Source: Aplectana chamaeleonis
Lineage: Eukaryota; Nematoda; Chromadorea; Rhabditida; Cosmocercidae
Direction of reading: 5' to 3'
DNA length: 64,000 bases
Assembly (NCBI GenBank): GCA_029168955.1
Contig: JAPDOI010000135.1
Span: 1,058,501-1,122,500, forward strand
The position numbers were made by a program, and so were the translations under genes. Of the stretch, positions 33,553 through 45,834 are shown one piece after another. The first letter of the stretch is position 1. Each line of letters begins with the position of its first letter. The notes under the pieces were generated by a model that saw only the letters and a list, made by a program, of their open reading frames with translations, searched no databases and had not been told where the DNA came from.

Positions 33553-35711
33553 ATGAAGAGTGCAGAAGGAATTTTCGACAACGCGTTTCTATTCACATCG
33601 GAGTACGGACTAAGAAGAAACTTTGCGACGCGGATTCTTTTTGTCAAATGCATCCAGGACGCTTCGAAAGAGGCACTCCCGGTTGTACAGCCTAAGAAGA
33701 AGTTCGCCTACGTCTCAGAAGAAACAACATCTACCTACAACAGAGTATGTGCTCTGAACTGCAGGAAACTTCGTGGAGGAGAAGCGTCTGAGGAGGAAGT
33801 TGCGTCGGCAGCTTCAAAGTGACCGCGAACGAGAGTGGACGTGTAGAGCTAAGGAGTTCGAGAAGGCTTGGGAGGAGAAGAATCCGAGGAAAGCCTACAC
33901 GTTGCTGCGACAGTATAGCGGGAAGATGAAGAGATGTTCTCCTGTCTTGAACACTACCAATGGAGTTGCAGTTGGTGATGCGACGCTGCCAATATGGAAG
34001 GATTACTTCAGTTCACTACTGAATCGTCCAGCGCCATCAGTACCTGAGCTCCCGCATGTTCAGAGAGCACATTACGATGTCAGTGAGGAACCGCCGACTG
34101 AGTCTGAAGTTTTGGATTGTGTCCGGAAAATGAAGAATGGAAAGGCAGGTGGAGATGACAACATCACTGCTGAAATGCTGAAAGCTCTTCCTCCGTCTGG
34201 GATTCGTGAAATGACCAACACCATCCGTGCCATATGGATGAGCGAAAGGATACCCGATTCGTGGAGACATGCGATCATCGTACCTCTTCACAAGAAGCTA
34301 TCCGTCACGGATCCTAAGAACTACAGAGGAATCTCTCTACTTCGTGTCATGTACAAGGTTTTAGAACGTATCATTCTCGAGCGACTTATCAAACATCGTG
34401 AAGGAACGACCAGAGATGAGCAAGCCGGTTTTCGACCTGGAAGATCGACCATCGACCAAGTGTTCGTCGTGAGAAGAGTAATTGAATCGTGGCAGCGGTT
34501 TTCGAAGCCATTACAGCTTGCTTTTTGACTTTGAAGCCGCGTTCGACTCTCCTCATCGTGATCGATTGCTCAATGCTCTGCGAGCAGATGGAGTCCCGGA
34601 AAAGTATGTTCGGTTAATCGAGGACATGAACAAAGGAACAACAGCAGCAGTTCGTACACCTGTCGGATTTACGTCAGCTTTCGAGGTGAAAACAGGAGTA
34701 AGGCAAGGAGCCGTTGCAGGACCTTTTCTTTTCAACTTCGCCGTTGATGACATCATGCGTAGAGTTGCAGAACAGTTTCCTGCGGATGTGATCCTAACAC
34801 CATCAGGACGCTCCCTTGTCGACCTGGAGTACGCCGACGACATTGTGTTATTCGCTGAAAACAACGCAAAACTGCAAAGGATTGTGAACCTCGTTTCGAA
34901 GTATGCCGCAGCCTATGGACTTCTGTCTTCGTCCCGACAAATGCAAGCAGATGTGGGTCTCTCAGAGGCCTTCAACTGGAGTTTGTGTGGACGGACAACG
35001 TATCGAACTGGTGGACGATTTCTGTTATTTGGGCTGTTTGCTGAAGAACGATGGTAGTTATGCAGCGGATATCCGACAACGATGTGCGAAAGCTACGTCT
35101 GCATTCAATTCTCTAACCAAGTGTTTGTGGTCTACCACCATCGCGAAGGAAGTCAAGTTGCGCGTCTACCTATCCGCTATTCGCCCTATCATGATGTACG
35201 GATCGGAGACGTGGGCAGCACCGAAAACGCAGATGGAAAGGTTGGATTGCACGGAGAGGAAGCTTTTAGGCGTTTGCTTGGATATTTCTGGCCGCGTGTA
35301 TGCCATAACGAAGACCTTTACAAGGAAATCGACGCAGTACATCAACGCTTGACACGAGGGAGGTGCCAGCATCTCCTAACGCCATCTCAAGCAGCAATGG
35401 AAAGTCGACTTCGACTGCTCGGGCATATACTAAGAAGAACGCCGGATCGTCTCGTACAACACGCTTTAAAAATGCTTCCAAATCCTGTCTGGAAACGGCC
35501 ACCTGGGCGTAGGCGAAAGTTCTGGACGGATGTGGTTAAAGAGGATTTAAAGTCACTCGGCATAGAAAGACAGTTCAGGCGCGATGTTTCGTTTCGCAGG
35601 AAATGGAATAGTGACAGCTGGATGGAATGTGTTCAAATTGTGGCTGAAGACCGTGAAAAATGGACACGGCTGACTACTAGGACGGCACACCTCGGTGAAG
35701 ATGCGGAATGA
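33553..35711 (+). pseudogene. RTE reverse transcriptase and C-terminal region, several frameshifts
   Basis: RT blocks can be read across frames: KMKNGKAGGDDNITAEMLK, a P-x-H-KK block, NYRGISLL, EQAGFRPGRST, FDFEAAFDSPHR, GVRQGAVAGPFLF and the catalytic EYADDIVLFAE at about 34,826-34,858. The C-terminal part has LGHILRR, GRRRKFWTDVVKEDL and a W-rich end, as in other RTE elements. The aspartates of the active site are intact, but breaks near 34,515, 34,940 and 35,285 prevent a full product. Confidence 0.85.
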
Positions 35712-35750
35712 CCGCGTCAGGCGAAAGCCAACCGATTAAGTCAAGTAAGT

Positions 35751-36309
35751 CATGTTATGTTATGTTATGTTATGTTATGTTATGTTATGTTATGTTATGT
35801 TATGTTATGTTATATCATGTTATGTTATGTCATCTTATATTATGTTATGTCATCTTATATTATGTTATGTTATATTATGTTATTTTATATGTTATGTTAT
35901 GTTATGTCATGACATGGTATGTTGTGTTACATTATGTTATGTTATGTTATGTTATGTGATGTGGTTATGTTATGTTATGTTATGTTATGTTATGTTGTGT
36001 TATGTTATGTTATGCTATGTTATGTTATGTTATGTTATGTTATGTTATGTTATGTTATGTTATGTTATGTTGCGTTATGTTATGTTATGTTATGTTATAT
36101 TATGTTATGTTATGTTATGTTATGTATGATATTTTATGTTACATTATGTTCAGTTATGTTACGCATGATATGTTATGTTATGTTATGTTATGCTATGTTA
36201 TGTTATGTTATGTTATGTTATGTTATGTTATGTTATGTTATATCATGTTATGTTATGTTATGATATCACATGGTATGTTGTGTTACATTATGTTATGTTA
36301 TGTTATGTT
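35751..36309. repeat. (TTATG)n pentamer array, 0.56 kb
   Basis: It has the same unit and the same variant blocks (catgacatggtatgttgtgt) as the array 5' of the RTE element. Confidence 0.95.
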
Positions 36310-37670
36310 GACTCTATTCCCATACTCAAAATTCTTTCCCATGAAATTGACCGCAGATCAATTTTCCTCGCACGCCAGTGTAATGGCTGAAACGAGCGAA
36401 CACAATTAGCGAAGTGCATTGGTAGCAGATTTTCGGCAGTTTGAAAACCATAGATCGCTGAGCAGACGTACCCCCAATTCATTGTGAAAAGCTTACAAAT
36501 GCTAGGGAATACCCTAAGGGTGCGCTATACTGTTTTGACGGAATCTTATGCTCACACGTTTCTTAGTATCCTATTGTTCACGTGGTCGAAAGGAAGCAAG
36601 TGAATGGCCAAAAGTGTAATCTCATAGGGAAACGATTAGGAATAAGGTCCTCGGGTGGACATGAGGATAAGTGCAGCTGAAAATCTCATCATGTTAGTAG
36701 AAAGCCGGAACTTATAGCTTGCTTAGGGGTACAATTTGGACTCTACGTTTATTACATACATAATTCGCGATTCGTTTACCAAATTGTTGATCAGCTAGCT
36801 TTTTATCACTCATGAAGCTGCGTCTGACATCTCTTAAAAGTTGTTCAAACCTTAAACCGCTAGTAGATCGTGCTCTTTATGTTGAGAGTATCTAAACTTC
36901 TCTTTGTGTGGAGCGCTTCCTGCTTTGACTAGACATATTTCAAAAGTTAATTTATTTTCTGATCCCTCATCCTCAGAAAAGTTTATGACTGCCGGGACCT
37001 TAATCTTTCACTTCACTTCCTTTTATACTCTGATCCGCTTTGTGCTCTTGATTCGCTACGAGTGTGGCTGTTCAACATGAGATGAGTCAGACACATGGAA
37101 AAATAAAAAAATGGTCCTATTCCCAGCCTAAAGGCATTGTAAGCGATGAGGACGATTATTTCTTCACCTCGCCACCTGATTCATGTGGGTCCCCGCAACG
37201 TGATCGTGCCACACCGCGATTGAACTCCGAGAAAGTCCTAACTCATGTGCATATTGTCCGTCGTTTTGAAAGCTCGTGGTGCACTGACGTTATTTTAGCC
37301 GCGTTTCTTTCTGCCCATATTTTGAAATCGTCCTTACTCATACCTGCGCTTCGTGTTGTTCACCATAATACTTCGCATCATCATATCAAGTGCAAGGTGG
37401 AAATCATGTAGAGTCCCCCATGTAACATTTTGTCTAGTGAATGCACGGGGCTGCGATGGTAGATCGTCGCGCGCGATTGAAACCCGCCTTGTCCATACAT
37501 TAGACTTGACTCGACAAGGAGACCATAGACAAAGGGTTATGCGATTTCGCGGTCATGCAACCTTATTCACGGGTTTTTCTTTGTCCTTTACCCAGTGGCA
37601 AGAGGCGCCGCTATCACGCACACCATCGAAGGATCGAGTGTTACCCAACTCCCAGAAGAATGAAAACAAG
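36310..37670. other. No gene or repeat recognised
   Basis: The longest open frames (37,064-37,411 and 37,353-37,685) show no family resemblance and overlap each other. This is the longest repeat-free stretch of intron 1. Confidence 0.35.
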
Positions 37671-39430
37671 TTACTTGTAACATAAAAGGCCAAAAAAAGT
37701 TACATGTCTTATATCGGCGGGATACTGCGTGCGGTGTAACTCCGATATGTTAGATGTATCTTTAATGACCTGAAGGCGCAAGTAACTTACATCGGCTCAG
37801 ATATGCTACAAGTAACTTGTTTTCGATTTCTGAGAGGACATTGGGTTCAGCTCAGAAAAGTGAAAACAAGTTAATAGTAACATAAAAGGCCGAAAACAAA
37901 TTACTCGTAAAATATTGGAGCAGATGTAAGTTATTTGCTACTTATCTCAGATCATTTAAGTTACATGTAACATATCGGCGGGATACTGTGTGCGTTGCGC
38001 CTCCGATATGTTACATGTAACTTAAATAACCTGAGATAAATTGTAAGTAACTTACATCAGCTTAGATATGTTACAAGTAACTTGTTTTCGATTTCTGAGA
38101 GGACACTGCGTGCAGTGCGCCTCCGATATGTTACATGTAATTTAAATGGCACAATATAAGTCGCAAGTAACTTAAATCGGCCAAGAAGATAGTTCCAAGG
38201 TTAATGTACGACTGCAGTCGCGAGGTCTGGCTTACGATTGTTGTTGCTGTTGGTTCAATTACCCAAGGTTGAGGTACTTGACCCTCCTCCTGCAGGGAAG
38301 GGCCTGCTAAGCATTTTTTGCATAGTGTGTGGTCTGGGATGCGCCCTCTGCTTCGCGTGTCATCTGCGTCATGTGATGGCCATCCATAGTGAAAGTATAA
38401 ATGTCAGTTACATGTAACATAAGTGTAACTTTCATGCAAAATAAATTTAAATTACATGTAATATAAATGTATGTTACATGCAATATAAATGTAAGTTACT
38501 TGAGACATTTAAGTGTTACATTTATATTACAAGTAACTTGTTTTGATTTTTCTGAGAGTGCGCCTCCGATATGTTACATGTAACTCAAATGGCACAATAT
38601 AAGTCGCAAGTAACTTAAATCGGCCAAAAAGATATTTCCAGGGGGGATGTACGACGCACTCGCGGGGGATCACGCTTACGACTGGCGTTGCTGTTGGTTC
38701 AATTACTCAAGTTTGAGGTACTTGACCCCACACCAGCACGTAAGGCCCCGCACAGTATTTTGTGTAGAGTGTGGTGTGGGACGCGCTCTCTGCGTCGCGT
38801 ATCGCCTGCGTCACGTGATGGCCACCCATAGTGAAAAAATAAACTTCAGTTACATGTAACACGAGTGTAACTTACATGCAAAATAAATTTAAGTTACATG
38901 TAATATAAATGTATGTTACATGCAATATAAATGTAAGTTACTTGAGACATTTAAGTGTTACATTTATATTACAAGTAACTTGTTTTGATTTTTCTGAGAG
39001 TGCGCCTCCGATATGTTACATGTAACTCAAATGGCACAATATAAGTCGCAAGTAACTTAAATCGGCCAAAAAGATATTTCCAGGGGGGATGTACGACGCA
39101 CTCGCGGGGGATCACGCTTACGACTGGCGTTGCTGTTGGTTCAATTACTCAAGTTTGAGGTACTTGACCCCACACCAGCACGTAAGGCCCCGCACAGTAT
39201 TTTGTGTAGAGTGTGGTGTGGGACGCGCTCTCTGCGTCGCGTATCGCCTGCGTCACGTGATGGCCACCCATAGTGAAATAATAAACTTCAGTTACATGTA
39301 ACACGAGTGTAACTTACATGCAAAATAAATTTAAGTTACATGTAATATAAATGTATGTTACATGCAATATAAATGTAAGTTACTTAAGATATTCAAGTTA
39401 CATAGTTACATTTATATTACATGTAACTTG
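37671..39430. repeat. GTTACATGTAAC-rich repeat region
   Basis: The palindrome GTTACATGTAAC and variants such as GTTACTTGTAAC recur dozens of times, mostly in contexts like AAGTTACATGTAATATAAAT. The ends show inverted similarity (AACAAGTTACTTGTAACATA at the left; TTACATGTAACTTGCTTTAA at the right). Confidence 0.75.
38118..39417. repeat. 442-bp tandem repeat, three copies
   Basis: Copies begin at the word gcgcctccgatatgttacat at about 38,118, 38,561 and 39,003. Copies two and three are almost identical; one visible difference is aaaaaataaac versus aaataataaac. Copy one is diverged. Each of the last two copies contains the same 70-codon open frame (38,647-38,859 and 39,089-39,301), which I do not recognise and do not call as a gene. 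Confidence 0.85.
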
Positions 39431-39778
39431 CTTTAATTTCTCTGAAAAGGCCAAGCTATGTATCCCTCGTGAGTCGGCACTTTGATACCAGACTTATCTT
39501 GGAGGATAATGACTTGTACATCGGCTGGCCCCGCAAGTCATTTTATAGGCCCAATACACATTCAGAAATCTCTACGGTTCTGGAAGGAATTTAATGTGTG
39601 GCGCTACCCCAGAAGGATTTGACAGCGCCAAGAAATTTAACCTTTTAACCTTTTCCAACGCCTGTTTGTTATTGAGGTGATTTTCTGTCAAAGATTTTCG
39701 GACCTAATATTTCTGCAAGTTTTATTCTACTCTGTACGCTAGTCTTGGCTCAAACTTTTCCGCTCGATTCGTCTGTCT

Positions 39779-40193
39779 AGGGAGTGACCAGACCTGTCTG
39801 CCAGAACTGCGCACGTAGCCATGTTTCTCTGATCGACCACCTTCCGGGTACTTGTGAAAACCCTATTTTAGCTGCCCGAGTAATGATACAATTTTCAACA
39901 TTTTTTATTAAAAAAATTCAAGAAAAAATTTTCTTGTCCAAACTTTTCTCAAAGGGGATATTTGAGGCGCTGAACACGAATATGAATGAGTCACGCTTTC
40001 GATAATTCGAACGATAAAGACAGTTTACGGCAGATAAATTTTATTTTACCTACAAAGCTCGCAACTTCTACGCCCGTAACTTTTTCTTTTACTATTACTC
40101 GGGCAGCTACGATAGGGTTTTTATGACTACTCGGGAGATAATCGATCAGAAAAATATCATGGATAGTTCTGGCGACCAGGTCTGGTCATTCCC
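39779..40193. mobile_element. MITE with about 110-bp TIRs
   Basis: The left end AGGGAGTGACCAGACCTGTC and the right end, inverted, AGGGAATGACCAGACCTGGT pair well. Inner paired segments include AGCTGCCCGAGTAAT. The centre has the dispersed word ggcgctgaacacgaat. No target duplication was identified. Confidence 0.7.
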
Positions 40194-41771
40194 TTGTGAG
40201 TGCATACTCTTCTTTTTTATTTGCCCTTCTTCAGTACATCTCTATATTGGCAGATTAGCAACTTTCTTCGAGTTGGTCGTTCTTTCCAGTTCCTTTCGTT
40301 TCGGAAAACAGCTGCGACAACAACAAAGCACCCGCGCCCACCTTTTTTTCTTCCAAAAAAAGCCTCTCGTATTTGCTGCGGCTTCCTCCCAAAAATTCAG
40401 GCACGGCAATAAAATATTTCAGTGTTCACGCGCGACATGGCGTTGTTGTTTTTCCGCACCAAAGCACTCCACAAACGCGCTTGATGAGGTTTGGGCCGAA
40501 TAATCGCGGCCAGCCTCTACTGTGCTATGCAAGCAGGTAAATAGGGGGATGCTGTCTTCTTCAGTGCTAACAACGCTGGCCACTAATAAGAGCAGACGGT
40601 TTTTCCTCAAGTTGCCTTCTGCTTGCACATAAGTCTTTCTCGCTATTAATTGAATATGCGCTTCTATAGTGTTTGATTGAGTTTAGCAGACACGAGAGGG
40701 AGGAAAGCGCTGAGGGAGGATGAAGAGGCAACTCCGTGCGATTTGCCGAAAACCTCATCACCGCCCGAGCCGGAGCACAATTCCACAGCAACTCTCGCCT
40801 CTTCACCACCCTGAAGCGCGATGGGGATGTTCATGAACGTGGAAGCGTCAGAGGATCATGGACTCCCCATGGTGAAGACATCAAACGGAAACGATTGGTC
40901 TAAAGTGGTAATAAACCCGCAGTTATGAGACAGCATCGTCTGGCTTATGTCAAAAAATGTTTTGACAAATGAGTAACGGGAGATTTCGGTAAGATGTGAA
41001 GCCAAGGTCTAAGAAAATCATATAAGCGTGAATTGGCTAAGAGCGAGGTGAATCGGACCTAACAGGTCTAGCTTGGGGGGGGGGGCGAGGTAGAAGCAAA
41101 CTACTGAGATAGGAGTTCTGAAGGATATTATATATGAGACCTAAAACACGAGTAAGGGCGATGTAAGGAGCCTATCACGTTATCGCCCTGCTGACGTGAC
41201 GCCATACTGGTACCGCGTTGAACAAAGAGTCGTATTCCAACCCTGCGATGCCGCATAGATTACGCAACGCGACTCCGCGTCATTTCTATGCGGCGTAAAG
41301 GCAGGTTCTCTACACGAGTGTCTTCTTTGAGCACTCGGACTGTACACCATTTCTTTTTCGATATTTTTATGTGCACGACAGTTGTAATAGCTTTCCAGTG
41401 TGACACCCTTGATATATGTTGTAGAATTTTGAACAAGTTACCCGTGACTTCAACACAAGTTATTCAAAAGCTCCATACTGTCGGATTGCACTTTTATATT
41501 TTACGCTCCTTGGTGTGCGTTGGCGCAAATTCGGTGCACGTATGTTATAAAATATGAGGAATTTTCACACTCAAGATTATGATTCCGTATGTCTATAACA
41601 TGTTAATGGGTACTATCGCAGCAGAGGGGGGGGGGGCGCTTTGCCATCGGACTTGGCTGCGCCCAGTTTTCCGCGCCGCCACCTATTTAGTAAATCAACC
41701 CAGGCTTTTCCTCCTCCTTTGGAATTCGGAAGCGTCATTGCGGCCCTGAAAAATGAGCGTGGTCAAGTTGG
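40194..41771. other. No gene or repeat recognised
   Basis: The open frames at 40,123-40,503 and 41,288-41,557 resemble nothing I know. Poly-G runs occur near 41,073 and 41,625. Confidence 0.35.
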
Positions 41772-41984
41772 ATGACTAACAGGGATGTGCGTAAATACGG
41801 TTTACGATTTACGATTTTACGATTTACGGCCTTTTTAGTCTCGTAATTACGGTTGATAATTCAAGACATTTTGAACCGCAAATCATGATTTTTCGTAAAT
41901 AAAAGTACACGCGATGGAAGTAAAGTACAAGGCATCCCCAGCTGACCTGCTCTATTCGCCCTTTGCGCATACTAATGTTTTTAA

Positions 41985-43069
41985 AGGCATCGTACACGAT
42001 GAAAACCATACTTGGGTTTTTGATTTTTCCGTGTTGTTATGTCCCTATAGTGACTGATGGTTGCAAAAAGGCCCCTCAAAAACGTCAACTTCTCAAGAAA
42101 CACCCATTTCAAGAAAGCTTAAGGGCACAGTCCAACTTCAGATTCGATTTTTCGTTTTTCTGCCTATCTTGGAGAAAATTTTACGCTGATCACAATGTTG
42201 TCTCCACAATTGCTCAGAACTCACTACTAACGGAGTTACGGCTCCTCAAAAATTTCGATTTTGAACGGCTAGAAGTTCTCGGACGAGTTGTCTCGAGCCT
42301 ATATTTTCTCGTTATTCGCAGCCATCGTTCTGTGGCAGGCCACAATATAAAGCCAGACCGAAAACAAAAGGAGGAACATAGGTTTGAAATGAAATCATTC
42401 GCGCGTCTCTTCCCTATTGAGGTCGGAATCCTGGCGGTTGGTGTTACCCATTTTTTCTTTCAAGAGGGCGTGGCCGACTTTTTCCTAGCTTTTTCTCGCT
42501 TATTTGAGCGAATAGAGATTTCGCGCTTGGCAGGGTTGCCATAGGCGGGGACCGGGCCATAATATCAAAAATTCCCTCTGAGGTTGGACCGTGCCTTAAA
42601 TATACATTTGAAGTTCCCGCCGACATCAACTTGGGATAGTTGCGCGCAGAATGCAAGGAACACTTTTACTATTCGTTTCTTGGCGTAGCGTTAGAAGCAA
42701 TTCAACAAGAACGCCATTCAGACGAGCGGTCACTTTTCTTGAACAAAACTAAAAAGGGTTACTGACCTGCAGCGTCCATTGCTGTCTGCTGCTTTCGATC
42801 GATGCCGAATGTGAAATTGAGTGCCGTGTGTATTGCGCCCTACGACGCGTCAACGCGCGTACGCCGGTAGCGACCACGGAGTTTTGTTCCTTGTAACAAC
42901 GGATCGACCTCAAGGCCGGCCCACAAAACCTAGGAAGTCCTTTTCAGATGAGCGAATTTCCATTCAGAGACGATTTTGAAACTCCAAACTTTCAGAGTGA
43001 CATTATTATGACCCACTAGTCCGACTGAACGCAAAACCTGGATTTCGGTTTTCATCGTGTAAGATGCCT
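41985..43069. mobile_element. TTAA-family element, ATCGTACACG subtype
   Basis: The ends AGGCATCGTACACGATG and, inverted, AGGCATCTTACACGATG lie between TTAA sites (41,981-41,984 and 43,070-43,073). It contains a younger copy at 42,123-42,595. Confidence 0.8.
42123..42595. mobile_element. TTAA-family MITE nested in the previous element
   Basis: It starts GGGCACAGTCCAACTTCAG after TTAA and ends GGTTGGACCGTGCC before TTAA (42,596-42,599). The body shares tctgcctatcttgga and ggacgagttgtc with other AGTCC-subtype copies. Confidence 0.8.
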
Positions 43070-43692
43070 TTAAGTTAGGAGATGGGACACTCCCAGTGTC
43101 TGACTACGACACGACTCGATTACGATCCTTCGACTCGATCTACGACACAATGCTGTCTGAAAGCACTTTACGAGGATGTCCGTTCTCAGGTTTTCCATTA
43201 GGAGCAACTGTCTTGATTCCCAGAACCAAATTACCGTCGGAAAAAAATCGAGCAAAGCGCTCTAATTAAGCCATAAGTGGCTTCAAATGGTGTTTCGGGC
43301 CCGCCATTTGAGAAGGTTATGTCTACTCAGAGGTCAAAAAGATCAACAACAGGAGCATGCAAACTCAAAACTAAGACTAAATGAAAGGATAAGTAGAGGA
43401 TAAGAGATGGATCCACCACATCACTGCGTGGGAAAAGCAGTTGAGCACAGTTCAGGAAATCAACAATGGTGCAGTGACGAAGACCTACCCATTTCGCTAA
43501 TTCGTCCCAACCAGCAACCTCCAAGGATGGACTCCTACACTCACTCTCACCGCGATAGAATTCAAAGGCATCGTTCGCGCTGAAAACTACTATCCATTTT
43601 TAGGCTCAATTTAATGAATGAGCCCGGTACATCACATCGGTTAGCTTCGGCTCGTTAAAATGTAGGGTAAAAATGAGGTTGGAAGGGGTTAA

Positions 43693-44369
43693 AAGCAGTG
43701 TTCACGGTGAATATCGCACTCGAGTTCGATCCAAAAATGGGATTGTTTGGTCGTGAGGTACAGGCCATAAAACGGCCAAAGTCTCACCGTCGACTGCGTA
43801 CCACGCGCTGCGCGACCGCACGCGCGTCGGAAGCAGACGAGTTTTGGCCGCTGCGCGACGAGTTCCGGCCGCCGCGCGACGTTTCGGCCTCCGCGCGGCG
43901 GCCAAAACTCGTCTGCTTCCGACGCGCGTGCGGTCGCGCAGCGCGTGGTGCGCAGTCGGCGGTGAGACTTTGGCCGTTTCATGGCCTGTAACTAATAGTG
44001 AAGAAACAGCAAAGAAAAACGTCCAGAGTTACTAATAATAACGGTTTCTGAATTCAGGGCGTGGACGAGAATCATGGGCCCTGCTGATTTCGGCAAGCGA
44101 GCACTAATCGCGAAATCTGCGCGAATCGATAATGCTAACTGCGGCAGAGTTGCTTGGCAATTTGCCATCGAAACGTGTGCGGCGTCACAAGCTCTTCCGA
44201 TTGGGGGGCGGACTGGGATACGTAGGCGCACCGGAATAGCTTTCAGAGCGGTTTTTATTGATTTCTGGCCAGTTTTCGTTGCTTTCTTCGACCCTATCCT
44301 CTCCGGCCTCTGCCAACTTAGTGTGTCACACCGAGACCTCGAGAGCGAGATTTATCGTGAACACTGCCT
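43693..44369. mobile_element. TTAA-family MITE, GTTCACG subtype, nested
   Basis: The ends AAGCAGTGTTCACGGTG and, inverted, AGGCAGTGTTCACGATA lie between TTAA sites (43,689-43,692 and 44,370-44,373). A GC-rich fold-back is inserted inside. Confidence 0.8.
43761..43988. mobile_element. GC-rich TA-flanked fold-back
   Basis: TA lies on both sides (43,759-43,760 and 43,989-43,990). The arms pair for about 100 bp nearly perfectly (CAGGCCATAAAACGGCC, then GCGCTGCGCGACCGCACGCG). The terminal CAGGC-ATAAAACGG matches the MITE at 61,196-61,351. This is the third level of nesting at this locus. Confidence 0.8.
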
Positions 44370-44709
44370 TTAAAGATGAGGATCCGCCACCAGTTCTCAC
44401 CAGCCATCTAGCACTTTTTATAGAATGTTGATGCGACCGCCAAACAACATGAAAAACAGATACGGCACAAACTTCACATGCAGCAAAACTTGGAAAATGA
44501 CAGTGTCGAGACCACCAAACGCAGAAAAACTTCGAAAACGATTTTGGCGCAAATTTCAAATTCATATATACAATGTGTTCCGATTGACTTTTCTTTACAA
44601 ATGAAGGTTTTCATGGGCCACTTCGACATTTCCGTTCACTAGAGAGGCCAAGCTACCTAAAAAACATGACAAACTAATATACGGTTTTCTGCGCGTACGA
44701 TGCCCTTAA

Positions 44710-45195
44710 AGGCAGTGTTCACGATGAAAATCGTTTCTCTGTTTTTCCCCCTATCTTGAAAACGGCCCCATGCTGATTCCAATGGTGTCTCTGAAATCGT
44801 ACAAGACCTTCTGTGAACGCAGGTATGGTCCCTCAAAGATTGAGCTATGGAAAGATGGTGGACGAGTTGTCCGAAGCTTGTAACTTCCGTCTTTTGCAGC
44901 CGATCTATGTGAGCTGACCTGAGTAAAGAGAGAAGCTGAGAATGAAGGGAAGAACGGGGCTAATGATTGAAATTCATCGCTCATCTCACGATCTCGAGCA
45001 TTCATTTGTTCACGTCGGTGGGCGTGCGATGCGCTTTTGGGGTTTTCAATGCGCTCAAAGTTGCAACTTCGGGCTCTTTTGGGGCTCTTCCTGGCTCGTT
45101 TTCATGCGTTCTTTCGACGTTAACGTTACAGAGTGTCCCTCCACTACCCAATCCTAGTGGAATTTCGAAAACGTTTTTCATCGTGAACACTGCCT
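44710..45195. mobile_element. TTAA-family MITE, chimeric subtype
   Basis: This 486-bp element lies between TTAA at 44,706-44,709 and 45,196-45,199. Both ends are AGGCAGTGTTCACGATG. The left half matches the AGTCC subtype interior and the right half matches the GTTCACG subtype. It is an inverted homologue of 19,745-20,230. Confidence 0.85.
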
Positions 45196-45345
45196 TTAAA
45201 ACCCTAGAGTTACCAGTTTCAATGATTTTTTCAGCGTTGATTTGCCTCTTGGCATGAATGCTAGACAGAGATGTCGTTTTTGTAGGTTTACGAGAATTGT
45301 TACTTACCTTAAAAGTTTGAAGCGCGGAATCGTTTTGCTGCTTAA

Positions 45346-45834
45346 AGGCAGTGTTCACGATAATCTTCGATTTTGAGATTAATCGCTAAATCGATTGTTT
45401 GGCCCCCGAGTAGAATTGAAGTGACGGAGAAACTGAGAAAAGCGCGGCAGAAGGGCACGGAATCCTCTATGTACTCTCACTCCTTTACTTTCACAATCAA
45501 CGGAACTGTTTGTTGTGACAATGAAATCTTTCGCGGACCCGTCTTCTGCAATTCTCCATTTTGCGTTGCTCCGTTCTTTCCTTCGGGCCCTAACTAATAC
45601 TGTTTTGCCCAAAATATTCTTCTATTTTCGATTGACCGAATTTTCCACCGGTGACAACCACCGTGAACATGTTCATTCAACCGGACGACTAGTCCATGTG
45701 AAAGAATAATGTTACTGAAATAAGACGTTTTAGTGCGTTTCTTGCCGTTTTTTCGTAATTTTGGGAACAAATGGTAGCCAACGCATTGTTTTGAGTGGAA
45801 AACTCGGGAACGAAAATCATCGTGAACATCGCCT
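45346..45834. mobile_element. TTAA-family MITE, GTTCACG subtype
   Basis: The ends AGGCAGTGTTCACGATAA and, inverted, AGGCGATGTTCACGATG lie between TTAA at 45,342-45,345 and 45,835-45,838. Confidence 0.85.

Larger units (their letters stand above)
32481..35745 (+). mobile_element. RTE-type non-LTR retrotransposon, frameshifted copy
   Basis: A single-ORF layout of AP endonuclease, reverse transcriptase and a C-terminal region fits the RTE clade. About 210 bp of leader precedes the first ATG at 32,693. The 3' end runs straight into a (TTATG)n tract, and the 5' end also follows one. At least five frame disruptions (near 33,437, 33,640, 33,755, 34,515, 34,940 and 35,285) make this copy inactive. 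Confidence 0.85.
43566..44705. mobile_element. TTAA-family element, ATCGTACACG subtype
   Basis: The ends AGGCATCGTTCGCGCTG and, inverted, GGGCATCGTACGCGCAG lie between TCAA and TTAA (44,706-44,709). It contains the copy at 43,693-44,369 and shares its right TTAA with the next element. Confidence 0.75.

Noticed and set aside
38647..39301. Two identical 70-residue frames
   Set aside because: They are copies within a 442-bp tandem repeat. The third copy does not keep the frame, so coding constraint is not shown.
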